From assembly GCA_963693085.1 (NCBI GenBank), contig OY856409.1, positions 1,339,917,415-1,339,981,414 of the forward strand: 64,000 bases of DNA. Reading direction: 5' to 3'. This document shows, in pieces, positions 1-12,479 of this stretch; the first letter of the stretch is position 1; the number at the start of each line of letters is the position of its first letter. The position numbers and the translations under genes were made by a program. The stretch is from Alisma plantago-aquatica (lineage: Eukaryota; Streptophyta; Magnoliopsida; Alismatales; Alismataceae). The notes under the pieces are model-generated. The model was given only the letters and a program-made list of their open reading frames with translations, was not told where the DNA came from and did not search any database.

Positions 1-1290
1 AAATCATTGAAGAAGTCCACAACCTCTTTCCCCACATCCAGTGCATTGTTTACCACTTCCCCATTAGGTTTCAATAAGGATTGGATAGACTCTCTCATCT
101 CATTCCTTTTAAATATGCATGGTAGGTGTTGGTGTTTCTATATCTCTAACTCATTTGATCCTACTGTGTTTCCATAGACAAAGCTCCTCTACTTTCTGTA
201 CATGTTTCGGTCTCCTCTCCGCTTCAATTTCCTTCTTCATAGCTCCCTCCTGTAATGGGTAGAGTCTGTAGTATTCCGCAACTTTCTCATAGTCCTTGCT
301 CGCCTTAGTATCCATATCCTTGAGATCATACAACCCTTGTGTCCACTCTTTAAGTGCCCTTTTAGTTCTATCCAGTTTCTCCATAATGACAAACATTGCC
401 TTAGACCTACTCCATGCATGCCTTTTCGATGATCTCCTTAAAATTTGGCCATTCCAACCACCCCACAAGAAACTTGAAAGGTTTATGTTTGAGAGATATT
501 TGAGTGAGTTGCACCACCAACCAAGCATGATCATTGTTGGGATGACCACCCAACTTCACATTGGTGTGAGGGAACACATCTAACCATGCCTCATTGACCA
601 CTACTCTGTTGAGTTGGCTGGCTATCCTTCTTTTAATCCCTATCTTATTATACCATGTTATGAAACCCTCATTCATATTGATCTCTAAGGTTCGCTACAT
701 CTAAGGCATCATTGAAACTAGCCAGACATGAATCTGGCACCATCAAACCCCCCTTCTTCTCATGATCCTTCCTAATGCCATTTAAATCCCCAATGAAAAT
801 TTGGGGTGGACCCCTGATTAGAATTTCCTAGAACATCCCAAAGATGTCTTTTGTAGACCTTTGAGTTATGCCCATACACTGATGAAATCACTAGATGAAG
901 TCCATCCTGATTAATGCATGTGGTCATGACCATTTGGTCCACGACAAAATTACTTGGATATCCTAGATACTTGGATTCCAACCCATTACAATCCTCCCAC
1001 CCTCAGTCTGATCCAAATTGGAAATTTCCTCCCAACCCTCCAGAAACAACCCCTTAATTCTATCTTCCTCTCCCCTTCTAATCTTCATCTCCAAACACAC
1101 CACCACTAATTCTTGGGTCTGTGTGATAACATCCCTGAGCCTTCTTTGTTTGTCCCGACGAGATTCACCTCACAGATTTTGTGTGAGGATGCAAATTATG
1201 AAGATCTTCGATGACCACCCCTACCTGAAATGGTCCTACCTTTCTAATCCTCCTTAGAGAGGTCTAGGCCTCCCTAGTCTTCATCACCTC
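1..1290 (-). pseudogene. LINE ORF2 endonuclease and pre-RT spacer, broken
   Basis: On the minus strand, 772-981 encodes the middle of an L1-type endonuclease (…VISSVYGHNSKVYKRHLWDVL…) and 480-676 encodes its C-terminal part. That part has the FITWYNK motif, an RIASQLNRVVVNEAW segment, and NNDHAW in place of the usual S-D-H active-site motif near the end. Downstream (480 to 1) comes the spacer with LKEWTQG and a stretch ending in VGKEVVDFFND, typical of the region just before reverse transcriptase. The ORF is split by stops. In this family the endonuclease nicks genomic DNA to prime reverse transcription; this copy cannot. Confidence 0.7.
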
Positions 1291-1689
1291 CATAGGCACC
1301 TCATCCTCCATACCCTAAAGGAGATGAAAGGGGTTGTTGGACTCCATCACCTCCATAGGCACCTTATCACCTGGAATATGCATACTCCTTTGTTGATGTG
1401 TGCTCCTCGTTGGGGAATTAGTGCCAGCAGTCTGTGTCACCAAGGAAGTTGACTCTGGCATATCACCGAACACCTTTTGTACACCATTCACCACCTCAAT
1501 CCTCAGAGCCTTCCCAATCGATTTCTCCCCAATATCAACACTTGGGTGAGAGATGATGTTAGTGTTAGTCACATCCCTTTCCTGAACCATCACAACATTC
1601 CGGTTATCCTCCACCATCACTAAGGCCACCTTCTTTGACACTGGTGGTGCCTTGCTAGTCCCCTTGTTCATGTTTCTTTTGTTCATCAT

Positions 1690-2128
1690 ATTCTGGCTAT
1701 TCTCCTATCCCCACACAATAGGCGATTCATAGTGAGCCACTCACTCGTTTGACAACACCATGTTCCATGGTCAAAGACATTGCAACAATCACACCTATTC
1801 GACAGAGCGTCATACATGACCTTGACCTCCAATTCCCATCCATCTGGCATCTCCACTATGAAATCAAAGGAGGAGTCTTGTCAGCTTTAAGCTCAGCGTA
1901 GATGTGGGCCTAATCTATGTACTTCCCTTGGTCAAGAAATCAATGACCTTAGGTGTGTCAATACTACAAGCTATAATGGATATAGCCCTTCTTGTCTAGT
2001 GATGGCCAACATCTGGCAATGTGACCCAGAGTGGAGTGGGGAAGTTTGTGACACTCTCCTGAGGTCAACTTTAGGTGACCACTCCTAACCAGGACCAATT
2101 GGTTGTCAAAGAACCATTGGGCCTTGTT
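1690..2128 (-). pseudogene. LINE ORF1 (DUF4283 / CCHC zinc knuckle) remnant
   Basis: Minus-strand translation with frame changes gives the pattern of the RNA-binding ORF1 protein of plant L1 elements: a WFFDNQLVLVR block, a block about a proper line of 'IDTPKVIDFLTKGKYID', an AHIYAELKADK block, then a zinc knuckle at 1752-1793. The knuckle reads C-x2-C-x4-H-x4-C exactly. ORF1 proteins coat the element RNA during target-primed reverse transcription. Several stops and at least one frameshift separate the blocks, so no intact product is possible. The following linker on the minus strand (1315-1689) is open for 124 codons but has no domain I recognise. Confidence 0.7.
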
Positions 2129-2440
2129 TGAAAAGCCACTAGAGGGGGGGTGAATAGGGTTTTATGGATATTTTAAAATAATTTAACTCAAACAACCACA
2201 AATGAGATAATAAGAAGGAGACAAGGTGTTTAGAGTGGTTCCAACCTTAGCAAATACTAAGGCAGTCAATCCACTACCCAGTTGCTTATCCAACCAAGAT
2301 TTTGAAAGTATTTATTTTCATTACCTCGCAAGGATATTACATAAAATTACAACACTTTCAACACCCTTTGGACAGCCTTCACCTTGAAGTAGTCTCACCA
2401 ACCTTAAAGCAGCCTTCCTTAAAGTAACCCCATTGCATAT
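2129..2440 (-). mobile_element. SIRE-like copia LTR, left part (3' end of the LTR in its own sense)
   Basis: Read on the minus strand, the LTR ends in the run of C followed by CTCTAG that is common at the 3' end of SIRE/Maximus-type copia LTRs; on the plus strand this is CTAGAGGGGGGGTGAATAG at 2139-2157. The same sequence order is found uninterrupted at 31528-32804. Here it stops near 2440, inside the region matching about 31880-31900, and resumes at 5939 after an inserted Athila remnant. The boundary at 2440 is approximate. Confidence 0.65.
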
Positions 2441-5400
2441 CATGTAGCTTTTTTGTAATTTTTACATGTTTGTAGCTAAAATTTGTTTATTTATTGATTT
2501 TAATTTCCTAAATATAGATATAGATGTGATTGAAGGTTATTTAGCACCATTTTGGCCAATTTTTCCCAAATTTGGAATTTCTTGCCTAAAAGCATGTTTT
2601 GACCTGATCTCTACTTGTGGATTTGAAAATGTTGACCTTTGACAAATGCATGTGAATTGTCATAGTGTATTACTAATGGCCTCAATTCTTGACTTTTTAC
2701 ATGTAAGTCACCTCTCGCATGTTTGTGAATTGCTTGGTTGAATTGTGATTTAAGCAAGCCGCATATGCTTAGAGTTTGTAGAATCTCATGATAAAAATGT
2801 GGTTTTCATATTGCTCATTCATGTGGTATATCAATACTTGATGAAATTGTTGGAGTAACCTTCATGTAGGAAATCTCATGTTGAAACCCACACTAGAGGC
2901 CCCTCTTTGACTCACTTTACTTTTGTCATTTCTTATCTCTTCGCCTCATAAAAAGGATGCCAAAGAGCAGATATTCAGCCTTGGCCACCTCTAAAATTTT
3001 GGGGTGGCATATCTATATTCCCCCACTTCATTCTCACCACCATGTGCCCTATCTACACCAAGGGAAAATAAAAAGAAACGAAAAAAAAAGAAAATACAAA
3101 AAGAAAATAAAAGATGCTCCTATGTAAAATCATCTAAATAAAGAAAAGATGAGTGCTCCTATGTAATAAAATTCCAACCTCTTATCGCAACCCTTTCCTT
3201 GCATGCCCATTGAGATAAGGGAACATCAAACTTAGCTCATTTTGCCCTTTTTTGCAGCTATGTGGGTTTCTTAGCGTGAATTGACATATGAGATTGATTG
3301 CATGAAGGTAAAATAACAACCTGAGTTATTTTTCATTATCACCACCATGAAATGATTTACTCAAAGTTATATGACAGCCATATGGATTGATTGTGTATTC
3401 TATGCCCTATATTTGAGGTTTATATGCTCAATACTTTAATCATGATTGGTTTGTGAAAGAGGAGAGAAGAGAGGTGAAATACATGTACTTAGTCATCACT
3501 TAGCATATTTAGTCAATATACATCTATTGCAATGCATTTGTCATTCCTTGTTTGTTGAAAAATTGAAGAGAGATTGAGTTGGAGCATACTTGAGGAAAAG
3601 TATGTTTTAATTTTGGGGTGGTGATGCAACTCTTATTTAGGGCTTCATCTTGTGTCTTATTGCACTTCAATAACATCTACAATTGTTAGATTACATGTTA
3701 ATTTTCCTCAATATGTATATGACTATAAAATGCACATATAAATGTTGTTTGCATGATTTTCAAGTACTTTGACCATGATTTAGATGGAAGAGAGAGAAAG
3801 AGGAGAATCTAAGGATTTCTTTATCCTAAAGCAACCTAAAGAGACCCCAAGATCTTCCCCAACCTATTCCAAGTGGTCAAGGATAAACCCGAAGCAAGGA
3901 GCATCAAAGATGAGCAAGTTGAAGGTCAAAGTGCAAGGAAGAAACCTCAACATGACCATGGTACATGGCCACGACCATGGTACAAATGCTCCATGCCACA
4001 GTTAAAGTGCAAATTCTTCCAGCCACCACCCCCTTGGTGACCAAGACCCAACACCCCCGTGGTGACCAAGACCCACCACCCCCGTGGTGACTCAAGTCAA
4101 CCATGCCCATGGTGACCACCACAGTCATGGTACTGCCCCTCCAGAATTGTGAATATATCTGAATTTTTCATCTACTTTTCACCTTGCATGTGTCACTTCA
4201 CCACGACTATGTTCACCCCACTCCACCACGGCCGTGGGAAACCAAAATAGTCATGGTGGTAAGCAAATCTAGCCTATTTGTGCACTGCTTTACCCATATT
4301 GCCCCTACTTAACCTAATACTTCCCCACCACCTATATATACCTAGGTGGATGCTGCAATACGAGGATAGCTACTCCTACAGCCACTCTAGCCTACCATAT
4401 CCCCTTCCACTCCATTCCCACTTCATTCCACCTCCATTCCATCATATTCCACCCCCAAAACACTTATTTTAAGGTTTTTGGCCACTTTCCATCACACATC
4501 CATGCCATTCCATCTTGGGAGAAGGAGAAGCTCGAGTTGCTACTGCTAGAAGGTGGAGGAGCAGTCTTCATCAATCTACCATGACTTTCCACTCTTATAC
4601 TCCTTCTTCTTCCTCTCTTTTTGTATTTTCTTGTTCTATGAGTAGCTAGGCCCCTTAGGTGGGTTGTTTGGGCCCAAAAATGTTACTTTGATACCATGTT
4701 GGGGGGAAATGATACGTAATTTTTTTTATTTCATTTGCTAATGATTATTTTCTACTTATATGTCAGTTCCCATAAATTTATTTGTGGTTTTTGCTTGAAA
4801 TTGCCTAGATTTTAGGAAAATTGCTTATATGTGGCTCTTTTTGTGAATAGCTCCTAAGTTCAATTAATGGATCCCTAGTCAAGTATTCACCTTCCTACAT
4901 GTTAGTCAATTATCCTATACCTAAGTGAGAGATCTAAGTACTCAGTATAGGAGCATTTTATGTAATTATCTTGGAGCCTTCTCAAGGCTAGGAATGTAGG
5001 CGATGTGAGGTCTAAAACCTCATTTCCACCTCACGTTACTACCATGGGCTCCTAATTAAACTAAGAGTTTCTATCCTATAAACCTATGATTGACTTGAAC
5101 CTAATTTAATTCCACCTAAAACTGAACCCAATTGAGCCTCGTAGGGGTGGATAAGAGGTGATAGGGACTAGTTCCCCTATACACACCCTATCATATCCAT
5201 GGCTAATTAGTAGTTTAGGGAAATTCATTAGCATCTAGCTTGTTGTTTGGTTTGGTAATCTAAATGAAAGGATAATGTTTACATGTTATCACCCCCAACC
5301 CAATTGACAAATGCATTCCCCTGAACAGTCCACACTTCTCTTAATTGCTTTAGAACCCTAATTGCCTTCTTGCTTAGTTGGTCTTTACGTAGTTAGCTCT

Positions 5401-5938
5401 TTACTTACTTAATTAGTCTCTTGCCTTTCTCTTGCTTTGTTCTTGCTAATTAGGTCTTTAATTGCCTATTTTCCTAGTTTGCTAGTCTAGTCTTAGTGTT
5501 AGCTCTAGCTCTTGTTTTCCTATTGTAACTTGTACTTTCTTTGCTTAGCTTCATTTCTTGCTCACTAGAATTAATTGTCTAGGGTTAACTTAGATTTTGA
5601 TTTTTGTTTTATTCTCCTTTAATTGCTTGCTTGCTTACATTCTTAGTGTAATCAACAAATCAAATTCAAACCCTTCAACCCTAGAATCTGTAGTAGGAAC
5701 CTAGATAAAACTAACCTAGCTCTAGTGCCCCCTTTATCTCTTGGGTTCGACCCCTAACTTGCCACCATCCTATACTATGACACGACCCCGTGCACTTACA
5801 TGTGAGTATTTTAGTATTGTGAATGAGCCTAGTCTAGGGATTTACAAATTCAAAAGATACCGAGTGTGTTCTAAGCCTGTGGGGTGCATCTAGTCAAATA
5901 TAATTGATTAGTGTGTACACCTTTGGCTGGACGCACCA
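2441..5938 (+). mobile_element. Athila-type gypsy 3' remnant nested in copia LTR
   Basis: This is the 3' non-coding part (2441-3610), polypurine tract (3611-3621) and one LTR (3622-5938, 2317 bp) of the same family as the large element at 13311-31071. It aligns in order with 27510-31071: the same 'AAAGCATGTTTTGAC' neighbourhood, the same A/G-rich block near 3060-3110, and the same LTR start TGATGCA. The LTR ends ACGCACCA. All coding sequence is gone, and there is no matching target duplication at the left end, so the 5' side has been deleted. Confidence 0.8.
3622..5938 (+). repeat. Athila-type 3' LTR (copy B)
   Basis: The LTR is preceded by the purine tract TTTTGGGGTGG and starts TGATGCAACTC. 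A TATA box (TATATATA) sits at 4333-4340. Upstream of it, 3955-4260, are several copies of degenerate CACGGCCGTG-like palindromes. The end ACGCACCA corresponds to ACACACCA in the other family member. At 2317 bp it is close in length to the 2347 bp 3' LTR of the large element. Confidence 0.8.
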
Positions 5939-6738
5939 CAAGGCACTTATTGAGCTTCAAATTTGTAGCTAGTAAGAAATGGAAATTCTCTATTCTAATG
6001 CTCAAGTATGCAAGTAATAGAGTGATCAAGTGTGTTGAGGATGTTCATAGGGATATCCTATGTACATAAAATACTTATAATTACTTAGGATAGTAGTTGG
6101 TAATGTTTGGAGAGTAACTAGGGTCAAATAGAAATTTATACTAATAAAATAATAAATAATATAAGCTACTGACACGCTTAGAAAGTTTCTACAGATGTTC
6201 TTAGTCAAACAATACTTTGACCAAAGGACCTCTCGGTCGAGTTGTAGTTTGACCAAGAGTTGTTTGCTTTGACAATTTAAAAATGACTCTTTTCTATAGT
6301 GACTATTTTTTCATAATGACATTTTCTTGGTCAAGGAAATGTTCGACTGAGATGGATCTTGGTCGAGAAAGAGTTTGACCAAAAAGTCTTTTTTAATGAA
6401 TTTATTAACTTTTTAATAAACTCACTAAAATCTTTTTATAATGAGACTTAACTATCCTAAAGGCTAGATATAATTGTGAAATAGGATCTAGGATAGAAAA
6501 AGGTTGACTTATAGCTTGATTTACATGATATCTAATGACTTGTACATTTTTCCTTGAACAAGTGTATTACAATTAAGTACACATGATAAAATAATCAATT
6601 TTGTCTAATCAAATATCTTTAGAAATCTTTTCTAAATATGTCTTGATCCTGAAATACTAGATAGCACGTTAGATATTCAAAAGATAAATCTTGTCATCAT
6701 CAAAAGAGAAAGTGTGCAAATATCAAATTTAACCAACA
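5939..6738 (-). mobile_element. SIRE-like copia LTR, right part (5' end of the LTR in its own sense)
   Basis: This continues the split LTR that began at 2129. On the minus strand the LTR begins TGTTGGTTAAATTTG (6738 downward), and immediately before it stands a purine-rich tract complementary to 6739-6752, the expected polypurine tract. Collinear with 32020-32804. Inside, around 6180-6390, are imperfect hairpins built from TCGGTCGA / TTTGACCGA-like arms, also present in the sister LTR. The polypurine tract makes this the 3' LTR of a minus-strand element. Confidence 0.7.
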
Positions 6739-7499
6739 ATCTCCACCATTTTGAAGATGACGAACATTTCAAATATAAGCAATGTTTAAAGTAAGAAAAG
6801 TATACCTGAATTTTCGTTAATTAAGTTTCTTTAAAAAGTGTGTGCTATGCTACTTAAGAAATATGGAACATGTCATACATTTTTCAAGATAAGTATGCAA
6901 AAACTTATATAAAGCAATTGTATCTCTAATGCTAAGAGAAGAAATGAATTTTCCATCTTAATCAAGAGAATGAAAAACTATAATAAAAAAACTAAAGGAC
7001 ATGACTTTATAGATATTGCTTTATGAATTATTTATCCCCCTTTGTTATATAGAAAAAAGTTGGGGTAAAGATAAACATGACTCCCCCAAACTGTGATACT
7101 CCTTAATATAATGCTCCTAGCATATCACATACAAAAAATAAATATAAAATCAAATTTAACCACATGAAACACTAGAAATATATAGTTAAGCCTAGGAATC
7201 CATCACTTATTCCATTTATAAGGCCAATCAAGGTTACAATGCCCAAAAGAAAGAACTGCATGAATAAAGATAAGCAACATGAATCCCAAAAGATTTTTAT
7301 ATATTCTCAATAAGACAAAGTATGTAGCCTATTTCGTGATCATGTCCTTTGAAAGGACAACACCATAGTATTGAACAAGAGTCTCTCAATTCCAAGCCTC
7401 CATGGTCACTAAAGCATAGGCTTCAAGAAAAGTAGGTACTTCAAAAAAGTTGTAGTGGTCAACTATGTCTTGATGTTGTGCTCTGGAAAAGCATTTATG
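6739..7499 (-). mobile_element. Copia 3' internal non-coding region (minus element)
   Basis: Sequence next to the LTR polypurine tract, AT-rich and without coding potential. It includes 7030-7110, where on the minus strand a GGGGGAGT stretch occurs, as is common in SIRE-type 3' untranslated regions. No protein domain is visible. Its rightward continuation is cut by the RTE LINE at about 7500. Confidence 0.4.
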
Positions 7500-7714
7500 A
7501 TGAAGGTTCGATTGTGGTGTTGGATGTTAAGAATAAAAGATTTTTGGTGTTAGAGGTTAACTCTGCCTATATTTTTCGTACATTTAGTGCAAATATAGCC
7601 GTCCCAATCCTGGGTAAAGGAGGAGGGTTGGTGATAGGTTGACAGCCAGCCATAAAACTTTGTCACTCTTTCTATGACATTGATCCTTACACAAATTTTA
7701 TTGGAGCATCCCTA

Positions 7715-7980
7715 CCTAACGACGCATTACATCGGCACCCGAGTGCAGTGATAAATATGCAAGGGGTTTTGACACAATGATGCCCAGTTGTGTTGAAGGA
7801 CAAATAAGGGTTTCCACATCTTGGACGGGTGTGGGTAAAGAAGCTAGTCCTGATGCATCATCGCCCAAATGTAGCAAAAAATGTGCAAGGGTTTCCACAT
7901 CTTGGATGGGTGTGGGTAAAGAAGATAGTCCTTCTGCATCATTGCCCGAATGTAGTGAAAATTTTGCAAGGGCAACTTTT
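7715..7980 (+). repeat. Tandem repeats in RTE 5' leader
   Basis: A unit of about 80-100 bp, containing TTTCCACATCTTGG, GGGTGTGGGTAAAGAAG and a 'GCATCATCGCCC…TGTAGC…TGCAAGGG' segment, occurs twice clearly (about 7803-7885 and 7886-7970). It occurs once or twice more in diverged or partial form to the left (about 7725-7800). The repeats sit between the conserved 5' block and the endonuclease start, where internal promoters of LINEs are located. A promoter role is inference. Confidence 0.7.
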
Positions 7981-8025
7981 CTGAAGAAGGCAGGTTAAGA
8001 AGCAAGTTCAATAAAAAAGGATTAG

Positions 8026-10700
8026 TGTTGGATCTTGAAATATTGGCTCTCTGACAGGGAAATCTTCAGAGATAGTGGATACCATAATGAGAAGAAAAGT
8101 TAATATAGCTTTCTTGCAGGAAACTAAGTGGACAAGGGAATGTTGTAGAGAGATTGGAGAAACATGATACAAAATATGATATACATGTATTGATAAACAT
8201 AGATATGGCGTAGGTATTATTGTTGATAAGATGTTGAAGGATGATGTTGTAAAGATCATAAGGATGGGCGATAGAATCATAGCTATCAAGGTTGTTCTTG
8301 GGGGAAATATTTTTAACATTATTAGTGCTTATGCCCCCCAAGTTGGCCTTAACGAGGAGACTAAGAAGGATTTTTGGAATGACATAGATGAATTGAAGCA
8401 GGGAATACTGACAGAGGAGAAGATTATTATTGGGAGTGATTTAAATGGCCCTGTGGGGAGTAGAAATGCTGGATACAAGAGAGTTCATGGTGGTTTTGGA
8501 TATGGTGGTAGAAATGGAGAAGGAGAGAGGATTTTAGATTTTGCAGTTGCATATGATATGATTTCGACAAACATCCATTTCAAGAAAAGAGATTCACATA
8601 AGATTACTTTCAAGAGTGGGGACAATAGTAGCCAAATTGATTATCTCCTTATGAGGCGGGTGTATCGTAATATATGCAAGGATTGTAAAGTGATTCCTGG
8701 CGAATAACTCACGACCCAACATAGGTTGGTGGTTTTGGATATTAACATGAAGATCCATAAAGGCAAGCATTATAGAAACCAAGAAAGTAGGATCAAGTGG
8801 TGGAATCTTAAAGGAGAAAATAAATTGACTTTTCATGATAAACTCAGCAAAGAGGGAACTTGGAACTTGGAGTCTGATGTTAACACTATGTGGCATAACA
8901 AGAGCTCTTCCATAAAAAAAATTACAAAGAGGTTTTGGGGAAATCCAAAGGTTATGGACCTGCACAGAAAGAGACTTGGTGGTGGAATGATGAAGTATAG
9001 AAGGCTATTAAACTAAAAAGTGATATCTATATGAGCTTGCCCAAATCTTGAGATGATGCAACGTTCTAAAGATACAAGCAAGAAAATAAAGAAGCTAAAA
9101 AGGTTGTTTAGGAGGCAAGGTCTAGATACTTTGATGATATTTATAAGAAGTTCGACACTAGAGAAGGGGAAAAAGATATATATATAAAATGGCTCGTATA
9201 AGAGAAAGGAAAGGAAGAGACTTGAGTCAAGTGAAATGCATCAAGAATGAATATGGCAAGGTGATGGTGAAGGACAATGATATCAAGAACCAGTGGAGAA
9301 ATTACTTCCACAAGTTTTTTAATGGAGATACTGCAAATAATGTTAGAGACTCGTGTGACATGAATACAAGAGATATCATTTACACACGACAAGTTTCAAC
9401 ATTTGAGGTCAAGAATGCTTTGAAGAATATGAAAATGAGAAAGGCATGCAGACCAAATAGTATTACCATTGATGTATGGAAGAGTATGGGGGATGAAGGA
9501 GTTATGTGGTTAACAAAGCTCTTTAACAAGATCATGAAGACCAAGAAGATGTCAGATGAGTGGAGAAATAGTACTATAGTCCCCATCTACAAGAACAAAG
9601 GTGATGTTCAGAGCTGCATGAACTACAAAGGTTTCAAGTTGATGAGTCACACAATGAAGCTTTGGGAGAGGATTATTGAGCAGAGGTTAAGATCTATAAC
9701 ACAAATATCAAACAACCAATTTGGCTTCATTCCTGAAAGATCAACAACTGATGCTATTTTTCTGATAAGAAGGCTTATGGAGAAATATAGAGAAAGAAAA
9801 AGAGATCTTCATATGGTGTTTATTGATTTGGAAAAGGCCTATGATCGAGTACCCAGAGAAGTGTTGTGGATGGTTTTGAAGAAGAAGGGTGTGCCAATCC
9901 AATACATTGACTTGATCAAAGACATGCATGATAGCTCTACTACAAGTGTGAAGACTCCTGGAGGAGAGACACCAACTTTTCCTATCACATTTGGGGTTCA
10001 CCAAGGATCCACACACAGTCCATATCTATTCGTTCTTATTATGGATGAGCTGATAAAGAATGTTCAAGATGATATTCCTTGGTGTATGCTATTTGTTGAT
10101 GATATTGTTTTGATTGACGAAACAAAAGATGGATTAAATGATAAAGTTGAACAGTGGAGAGAGGCATTGGAATCAAATGGATTGATGATTAGCAGGAGCA
10201 AAATTGAGTATATGCATTGTAATTTCAGCCAATCCTACAATGTGAATGATGGAGCCAAGTTAGACGGAGTAGATATACCAAAATGTGATAAATTTCGTTA
10301 CTTGGGTTCTATTATTCAAATAGATGGGGATGTCCAAAATGATGTTTGTCACATGATCACTACAGGATGGTTGAAATGGAGCAACTAGAGTTTTATGTGA
10401 TCGAAAGATCCCTCTCAGGCTAAAAAGTAAGTTTTATAGAACAGTTGTACGGCTAGCCATGCTCTATGGGAGTGTATGTTGGGTGGTGAAGAAACAAGGT
10501 CTCAACAAGATGAACGTGGCTAAAATATGTATGCTGAGATGGATGTGTGGGAAGACCAGAAAAGATCGCTTGATAAATGATTATATCAGGAATAAAGTGG
10601 GGGTGGCGAGCATTGAGGACAAGTTGTACGAGGGTCGACTCAGATGGTATGGACATGTGCAACACATACCAAAAAATGTGCCTATATGAAGCAATGCTAT
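8026..10700 (+). pseudogene. RTE endonuclease-reverse transcriptase, frameshifted
   Basis: The endonuclease comes first. An NIGSLTGKS-like start lies near 8040; LQETKW, the catalytic-glutamate motif, lies near 8117-8134; IISAYAPQ is at about 8320; GSDLNGPVG is near 8435; and the region ends with a TQHRLVV block near 8713. A stop at 8705 interrupts it. After a frameshift near 9000 the reverse transcriptase is open from 9189 to 10388. It has [29 protein letters not shown], the QGS motif and the catalytic FVDDIVLI at about 10090. A second frameshift near 10385 precedes the C-terminal segment (LYGSVCWVVKK, MLRWMCGKTRKDR, LRWYGHVQ). The order and motifs are those of RTE; the product is not functional as it stands. 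Confidence 0.85.
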
Positions 10701-10871
10701 TGAGTCAAGCATAATAAATAGAAGAAGAGGAAGACCTAAATTAACATGGGATGAGCTTATAAAGAGAGATTTTGAATCTCTACATTTCAAGCAGAATATG
10801 GCCCATGATAGAGCTGAATGGAAACAAAGGATCCATGTAGCCGACCCCAACATAGTTGGGACTAAGGCTTA

Positions 10872-10909
10872 GATGATGATGAGGAGGAGGAGGAGGAGGA
10901 GGAGGAGGG
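10872..10909 (+). repeat. (GAT)(GAG)n simple-repeat tail of the RTE element
   Basis: Three GAT triplets followed by about nine GAG triplets, directly after the conserved RTE 3' end. RTE elements typically end in short tandem repeats rather than poly-A, so this marks the 3' terminus. Confidence 0.85.
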
Positions 10910-10911
10910 AG

Positions 10912-12479
10912 AAATGCTATCAGGATGAAGATGATAAGGGTAGTTATTCAAGGAATTAGGAGTCAAAGCTTGTATATGCTCATTGAGATATTGCATGGCA
11001 TGATGTTGGTAATCCATGTGCCTTCTAAGTTGGTAAGCCACCCTTTTGAAATATGAAATATCATTTTATTGGGTGAAAAAGGAAGGAGAAGTAGGAGGAA
11101 TGGGATCTTGTGGAGCCTCCTTTTAGTTCAACATTGTTTATGGCCAAATCTAACGCCAATTTTCTCAAAAGTGTGGAGGGTAATTCTTTGGGAAAGGCTA
11201 TCAGGGAGATAATATAACTCAATGAGGGTTTAGCCAAGAGATTTCTTAATTATTTGACAATAAAATAAAAAAAATGAGAGGACCCCTAAAAATCAAGCAT
11301 CTCATAGAGAATGATCCTACTGAAATTAATGAAAATCTATTTTAAAAAAGGTATAGACGAGATACAATCGAAAGAATGAGATTTCATATTTGTTGGCTCA
11401 AGGAATCGTTTTTACTAATGTTAAGGTTTACAATGAGGGCTTATTGAGTAAAAGAGGAGGCATAGAGAGTACCTCTTTTCTCATGATAGGATGTATTAGG
11501 AAGAAGAAGGAAATTTCTAATGGAAGTGAGAGAAATATCTTCTTCTAAATACTCTTGGGAACTTTTGATAGGATTGGTGCTAGTGAGATCAAGGTAGTGT
11601 GTGAATTCATTTTTATCTATTGCAAGCATGGTTTGAATATTATTTTCATAAAAGGAAAAAGAAAGACCATTTACCATTGAGGAAGACGAATATGTGTCTT
11701 TTTCTATACAAACTACTTTGCACAAAACTCATGGATATCTCTATATGATCAAGGATAGTGAGTTGGGGTAAGAAACTTTTGAAGATATTGAATTGTAAGA
11801 GTTTACCAAGATCAATCACCCTTGAAAAAGAATTGACATCCACAGGACATCAAGGAAGAGGTTCTTGTGAAGATTAATCAAGGAACTTGTTCCCAACGGC
11901 GGAGACTATGAAGGTGATGCCATTCATGATCATCGATTGGGTTTTTGGCTGCTTTCCAAATGCCTTTTTCTTGTTGCCACCACGAAAAGATGATGCCATA
12001 TGAAATTAGTGGTGGAAAAGTGAAGAAAAAGGGACTATGTAGAGGAAAGATGAAGGAAAAGAGTTTTTTAGTAGGTTGCAACTCAAAATGATCGAGTAGA
12101 TGCTATAGAAGTTGCCCAAGGAAGAATGGAAGTGATAGTCAAGAGAATTGTGTGGAAAACTATTGAGTTGGGCAACCTTTATAGGAAAAAAACGTTCTTG
12201 GTCGAACTGTAGTTCGATCGAGACTCCCAATGGATATATAATGGCTAGTTCTAGTAAAAGGGAGTGTTACCCATGTTTTCTCAGTTGAACTATACTCCGA
12301 CTGAGAAGTATACTATTTCAAATATGAGTATAATATGATTTGGCCATTATAATTAAAGAATTAATTTACAAAATAAATGCATATGAGAGTAAAGACTATA
12401 TAAAGAATAAATAAAATAATTTGGTCAATTCCAAAATAATTATTGGCATTATTTTAGAAAAATATCAAAATAGACATCT
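10912..12479. other. Unassigned AT-rich stretch, probably retrotransposon interior
   Basis: No gene is supported. Minus-strand open stretches of 65-94 codons at 11441-11843 and 11878-12230 have no motif I recognise. At 12203-12228 there is a hairpin (CTTGGTCGAACT / AGTTCGATCGAG), and 12280-12307 holds a second, weaker one. Both resemble the hairpins of the SIRE-like LTRs at 6180-6390 and 32270-32460. This may be an LTR remnant of the plus-strand copia element that starts just to the right. Confidence 0.35.

Larger units (their letters stand above)
1..2128 (-). mobile_element. Plant L1-type LINE remnant, 5' half, truncated at window edge
   Basis: Read on the minus strand, this stretch carries the parts of a plant L1 retrotransposon in order: an ORF1-like DUF4283 region with a CCHC zinc knuckle, a linker, an apurinic-type endonuclease, and the spacer that leads into reverse transcriptase. 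The reverse transcriptase itself would lie beyond base 1. Stops and frameshifts break every part, so this is a dead copy. Its upstream side ends abruptly at 2128/2129, where a minus-strand copia LTR begins, so the LINE was probably interrupted or truncated there. Family assignment is by motif recognition only. Confidence 0.75.
7500..10911 (+). mobile_element. RTE-clade LINE, nearly full length, decayed
   Basis: A non-LTR retrotransposon on the plus strand. The 5' region carries the block GGGTAAAGGAGGAGGGTT (7611-7628), which I recognise from plant RTE elements, then a tandem-repeat leader, an endonuclease/reverse transcriptase ORF, and the characteristic 3' end CCGACCCCAACATAGTTGGG (10842-10861). 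The tail is a simple GAT/GAG repeat rather than poly-A. The exact 5' boundary is uncertain and I could not find target duplications. It lies between two stretches that I tentatively assign to a minus-strand copia element. Confidence 0.85.
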
